NCBI RefSeq assembly: GCF_031157355.1
Contig: NZ_JAVIFT010000002.1
Span: 730,501 to 794,500, forward strand
DNA: 64,000 nt
Origin: Hyphomicrobium sp. LHD-15
GTDB lineage: Bacteria > Pseudomonadota > Alphaproteobacteria > Rhizobiales > Hyphomicrobiaceae
Reading direction: 5' to 3'
The translations under genes were made by a program, and so were the position numbers. Under the pieces are notes generated by a model. That model was given only the letters and a program-made list of their open reading frames with translations, was not told the origin of the DNA and searched no databases. Position 1 is the first letter of the stretch. Every line of letters begins with the position of its first letter. Of this stretch, positions 60,897-64,000 are shown piece after piece.

Positions 60897-62429
60897 TTAG
60901 TAGTTCGGCCGGCTAATGAAGTCGGTCGTCGACGAAGACGTACGACGGAAGATGGCGGGCGGATCGATCGCCGCATCCTCGATCATGCGCTGGGCCTTTT
61001 CAGCGGCGTTCGCGTCCTTGCCGCCGTTGACGGGCGCGCGTCCGCTGTCGACCACCGCTCCGCTGGTTTCCTGGCCCTCGGAGACGATCACGACGTCGCC
61101 GGGCAGGACTTCAGTAAATACCGTGGCGGGGATGGTCTGGACGCCAGCGCGGCTTTCGCGGGCGATATGATATTGAAGCTTCAGCACATCTTGATCATCG
61201 GCGTTCGCGCGAATGCCTGTCGCGAGCTCCAGCTGCGCAACCTCGCGCTCCAGCGTATCGATACGCTCGCTCAGGGCGGCGCGGCGCTGCTGGGGCACCA
61301 TGACGAGCTGCTGTTCGACGTTGCTCAGGCGGGCGCGGGCGCGCTCGACCATCGCATGGGTTTCAGCGTAGCGGACTTCGCCGGTCATAAGCTGAGATTT
61401 CTGCTCGAAGAAGCGTGCGTTGGAGATCAGCTGCTTCTCCCTTAGGCCCTCGACGCTCGCGAGCTGGGAGCGGGTCATGTCGAGCTGGCCGAGAACGATG
61501 CGTTCCTGCTTCTCGGCGGCTTCGAACTCGCGCTGGGCGGCTTCACGGTCACGCCGCAGACCCACGAGCTGCGTTTCCATCATGTCGCGCTGTTCGCTCA
61601 GCATATCGTTCTGGCGCGAGACGAGCGCGGTAAGCGCGGTCCGCTCGGTTTCCGGCGAGTTCTTGATCAGCTGCGAGATGCGCTCGGTCGTAAGGCCGAT
61701 ATCGGTGCCTTCCCGCTCGGCCTTCAGGCGAGCGAGCTGGGCAAGCGCGAAGGTGAGCTGAGTCTTGGACTGACGATTGGCAACGGTGTGGAGCCCGCCG
61801 CCGCCGGCAGCCGCGGCATCAGACGAACGCGTGACGCCGCGTGCAAGCGAGATCGCCTGTATCACTTTGAGACCCGGACGCCATTCCATGGCGCCGGCTT
61901 CCGTAACCTGTCCCATAATGAAATAGGGGCGGAATTTCGCGATCTCGACGGCGACCGTTACGTCGCTACGCGCCAGGCTGCTCAGCTTCGATGCGAGCAT
62001 CTGCTCGAGATCGGCGGGCGTCATGTTGCCGATTTCGATGCGGCCAATGCGCGGAAATGACAGGGAAAAATCAGGATCAATGGCGTAGTCGCCGCTAAGC
62101 TCCTGGTTGCCCCAGACGCGAACGCGGATGCGTTCAACCTGGGACATGTCGAATTGGGGCCGCTTGTTCAGCGGGGTGGCGAGCGAGCCTGTCGGCTCCT
62201 TGAACTCGACCTCTCTGATGCCCGATGCCTTGGAAGACAGGTCATGAGACGGGGCAACGGAGGCAATGTCGACGCTGGCAGACCTGAGCGTTTCGCTCAC
62301 GTGCGAGCCGTCTCCGAAGCTGTCGGCCAAAATGGCGCCCGGCAAGATGCTTGCTGCAATGCACGCACCGACGATTACAGGTACACGAATACCCCGCCCG
62401 GCAGGGCGGCAAATGGTTTTACTCTTCAC
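60897..62429 (-). CDS. Polysaccharide export protein (OPX, ExoF-like)
   Basis: A 510-residue periplasmic/outer-membrane export factor. A signal-like segment (VIVGACIAASILPGAILA) is followed by the polysaccharide export domain with IRVRVWGNQELSGDYAIDP and SFPRIGRIEIGNMTPADLEQ, a SLBB-like part (FIMGQVTEAGAMEWRPGLKV) and a long coiled coil (about 255-415; REAAQREFEAAEKQERIVLG). This long coiled-coil form is like rhizobial ExoF. GTG 62429 follows GGAAGGGTGGAG; the frame opens at 62462. A strong terminator follows. Confidence 0.9.
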   Translation of the reverse strand: MKSKTICRPAGRGIRVPVIVGACIAASILPGAILADSFGDGSHVSETLRSASVDIASVAPSHDLSSKASGIREVEFKEPTGSLATPLNKRPQFDMSQVERIRVRVWGNQELSGDYAIDPDFSLSFPRIGRIEIGNMTPADLEQMLASKLSSLARSDVTVAVEIAKFRPYFIMGQVTEAGAMEWRPGLKVIQAISLARGVTRSSDAAAAGGGGLHTVANRQSKTQLTFALAQLARLKAEREGTDIGLTTERISQLIKNSPETERTALTALVSRQNDMLSEQRDMMETQLVGLRRDREAAQREFEAAEKQERIVLGQLDMTRSQLASVEGLREKQLISNARFFEQKSQLMTGEVRYAETHAMVERARARLSNVEQQLVMVPQQRRAALSERIDTLEREVAQLELATGIRANADDQDVLKLQYHIARESRAGVQTIPATVFTEVLPGDVVIVSEGQETSGAVVDSGRAPVNGGKDANAAEKAQRMIEDAAIDPPAIFRRTSSSTTDFISRPNY

Positions 62430-62829
62430 GGACTCCACCCTTCCGCTACGATGTCCGCCCACTGAAGAAAAGGGCGTACGTCGTGCTCCTTATGTTGATA
62501 AAAGCCAGGAGCGGATCGTGCCAAATTTGCACGACTACTTACCGAAAAGTATGACCTGTTACAGTCATGTGCAACATAAATATTATGACTTTGTTTACGG
62601 TGGTTAACTTGTGAGCCCATTGCGCATCTCGGTGTTGCAAAAATCGAATTCGGGGGTCTCGCACCCCTTTGCAATCCAGTGAGAATTTGGGTTGCATCTT
62701 GCGTGCCAGTCCAACGCCCGCGATGGCGCTAACCCAAACACAGAGGCCGTTCTTCCGATGGCTGTTTGTTGTGATAAAGATTGTTGGGTGTGTGCGGTGC
62801 ACAACGCACCCCTATTTTGAGTGGAATTC
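62430..62829. other. AT-rich divergent region between export protein and GT2 genes
   Basis: About 400 bases with lower GC than the flanks and no convincing gene. It contains a nested inverted repeat at 62635-62674: outer arms TTGCAAA/TTTGCAA, inner GGGGT/ACCCC with loop CTCGC. It should hold the divergent promoters for the export protein and GT2 genes. Confidence 0.6.
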
Positions 62830-63825
62830 ATGCCTTCCGAGCCGGTCAGCAACGTTTCCGTCGCCATTGCGCTCGTTAACTATTGTACCCGCGATCTCAC
62901 GGTGGATTGTCTGCGTTCGCTCGAAGCGGAAATCGCGGACTGGCCGGATTGCGAGGTCGTCGTCGCCGATAATGCGTCGCCTGACGGTTCGGGTGCCGAG
63001 ATCGCGCAAGCGATCGAACAGAACGGCTGGTCGCGTTGGGCGCGCATGCTGCCGATGCCGAAGAACGGCGGGTTCAGCTACGGCAACAACGGCGTGATCC
63101 GCGAGCAGCTCGCACGCACTACACGGCCTCGCTACATCTGGCTGTTGAATACGGACACGATCGTCAGGCCGGGTGCGCTCAAGACGCTGGTCTCCTTCAT
63201 GGAGGCAAACCCGAAGGCAGGTTTTGCCGGCAGCCGACTCGAGCATCGGGACGGTACGCGCCAATGCTCGGCGTTCCGTTTCCACTCGATCGGAGGAGAG
63301 TTTGAGTCGAGCGTGAATGTCGGTCCGGTGAGCCGACTCTTGAAGTCGTCGGTCATTGCCCCGCCGCTGACCGACGAGACGACGCGCTACGACTGGCTAT
63401 CTGGGGCGAGCATGCTCATCCGCACCACCGTGTTCGACGACATCGGGCTCATGGATGAAGACTATTTTCTCTACTACGAGGAAACGGATTTCTGCCGCCA
63501 GGCGCTCAATCACGGCTGGACCTGCTGGTACGTGCCGCAGAGCCGCGTGGTGCATCTGGTCGGGGCCAGCACGGGTGTCACGTCCGCGGCCGGCAGGATC
63601 AAGCGGCGCGCGCCGTACTGGTTCCAATCGCGGCGTCGCTATTTCATCAAGCATCACGGCGTGGTCTACGCCACGCTGGCCGATGCGGCGCTCGGCGCCG
63701 GCACCGCGCTCTCGATGCTGCGTAATGCGATTCAGGGTCGAGGCTCATCGAGCCCTGAATATTTCCTGTCGGATCTCGCGCGTCAAAGCGCGCTTTTCAA
63801 CCGCTCACTCGGCGAAAAGCAGTAA
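62830..63825 (+). CDS. Glycosyltransferase family 2 (rhamnosyltransferase-like)
   Basis: A 331-residue GT-A enzyme. The N-terminal VAIALVNYCTRDLTVDCLRS, then CEVVVADNASPDGSGAEIAQ, the PKNGGFSYGNNGVIRE segment and the DTD-type metal site in YIWLLNTDTIVRPGALKTLV are typical, as is LMDEDYFLYYEETDFCRQAL in the acceptor part. The pattern is closest to WbbL-like rhamnosyltransferases of cell-surface polysaccharides. ATG 62830 is preferred over an in-frame GTG at 62821. It belongs to the same polysaccharide locus. Confidence 0.94.
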   Translation: MPSEPVSNVSVAIALVNYCTRDLTVDCLRSLEAEIADWPDCEVVVADNASPDGSGAEIAQAIEQNGWSRWARMLPMPKNGGFSYGNNGVIREQLARTTRPRYIWLLNTDTIVRPGALKTLVSFMEANPKAGFAGSRLEHRDGTRQCSAFRFHSIGGEFESSVNVGPVSRLLKSSVIAPPLTDETTRYDWLSGASMLIRTTVFDDIGLMDEDYFLYYEETDFCRQALNHGWTCWYVPQSRVVHLVGASTGVTSAAGRIKRRAPYWFQSRRRYFIKHHGVVYATLADAALGAGTALSMLRNAIQGRGSSSPEYFLSDLARQSALFNRSLGEKQ

Positions 63826-63851
63826 CGCGCGGCGCGCCGGTCGCTGGCCGA

Positions 63852-64000
63852 TCAGCGCATGAAGTGATCGACGGACGCGTTGATGCCCTCGACCAGCCGC
63901 TCGTAGCTGCCCGCCGGCTTCCAGCCGAGAGCCTTCTGCGTTGCGCTGCTGTCATAGCGCGCCCGGTGGGTTCGCGCGGCCCAATCGTTGAAGCTCACTG
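63852..64000 (-). CDS. NAD-dependent epimerase/dehydratase, partial (C-terminus only)
   Basis: The minus strand enters from the right edge and reads FNDWAARTHRARYDSSATQK, then ALGWKPAGSYERLVEGINAS and VDHFMR before TGA. The ALGWKP-x-x-S-x-E pattern is the usual end of extended SDR enzymes such as UDP-glucose 4-epimerases and GDP-mannose dehydratases. About 49 residues are visible, so the exact activity cannot be assigned. It is convergent with the GT2 gene, 26 bases away, and fits sugar-nucleotide supply for the locus. Confidence 0.65.
   Translation of the reverse strand, partial: VSFNDWAARTHRARYDSSATQKALGWKPAGSYERLVEGINASVDHFMR

Overview
The window looks like chromosomal DNA of a high-GC alphaproteobacterium of the order Hyphomicrobiales (Rhizobiales). 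The evidence is the rhizobial-type flagellar gene order flgB-flgC-fliE-flgG-flgA-flgI-motE-flgH-fliL-fliP followed by flagellin genes and a motB-motC-fliK unit, a fused SecDF, a Usg family gene and several small proteins of a type I know from this order. The genus cannot be fixed from the sequence alone. I see no tRNA, rRNA, insertion sequence, prophage or CRISPR array.

Region 1 (1-1034) holds the 5' part of a Usg gene running off the left edge and a MarC family membrane protein. Region 2 (1178-17865) is a flagellar block on the plus strand: a ten-gene operon with many 4-base overlaps, three tandem flagellin genes each followed by its own terminator, then fliF, a fliH-like gene, motB, motC and fliK. 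It makes the rod, the P and L rings, part of the export gate, the filament, the MS ring and the motor stator with its periplasmic helpers. Region 3 (17903-19929) has three small unknown genes and a lysozyme of the phage type. Region 4 (20000-27614) is a minus-strand chemotaxis and switch unit: fliG, fliM, an unknown gene, cheA (with two CheW-like domains and a receiver domain), cheW, cheY and cheR.

Region 5 (27831-33212) carries an L,D-transpeptidase, a DUF4186 protein, a TPR-GT41 glycosyltransferase that may modify flagellin, and a two-component system. Region 6 (33213-40149) has a probable structured small RNA, small membrane proteins, an AI-2E family transporter, a pair of membrane-linked GTPases, a cytochrome c and two small unknown proteins. 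Region 7 (40234-52929) is metabolic and housekeeping: SecDF, a thiolase, an MFS transporter, a TetR regulator, a two-subunit molybdenum hydroxylase of the isoquinoline oxidoreductase type, a MOSC protein, a FAD oxidoreductase and a DUF454 protein. Region 8 (52955-64000) is a polysaccharide locus with two GT4 and one GT2 glycosyltransferases, a polymerase/ligase-like protein, a secreted glycosidase-like protein, a Wzx-like flippase, an outer-membrane export protein and the end of a sugar-nucleotide epimerase.

The most unusual signal is a family of intergenic palindromic repeats. It has three tandem hairpin modules between cheW and cheY, in which a base change in one arm is matched by a change in the other, and longer two-hairpin copies near 25.4, 28.7 and 33.3 kb. 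A second unexplained signal is a four-hairpin RNA candidate at 33490-33650.
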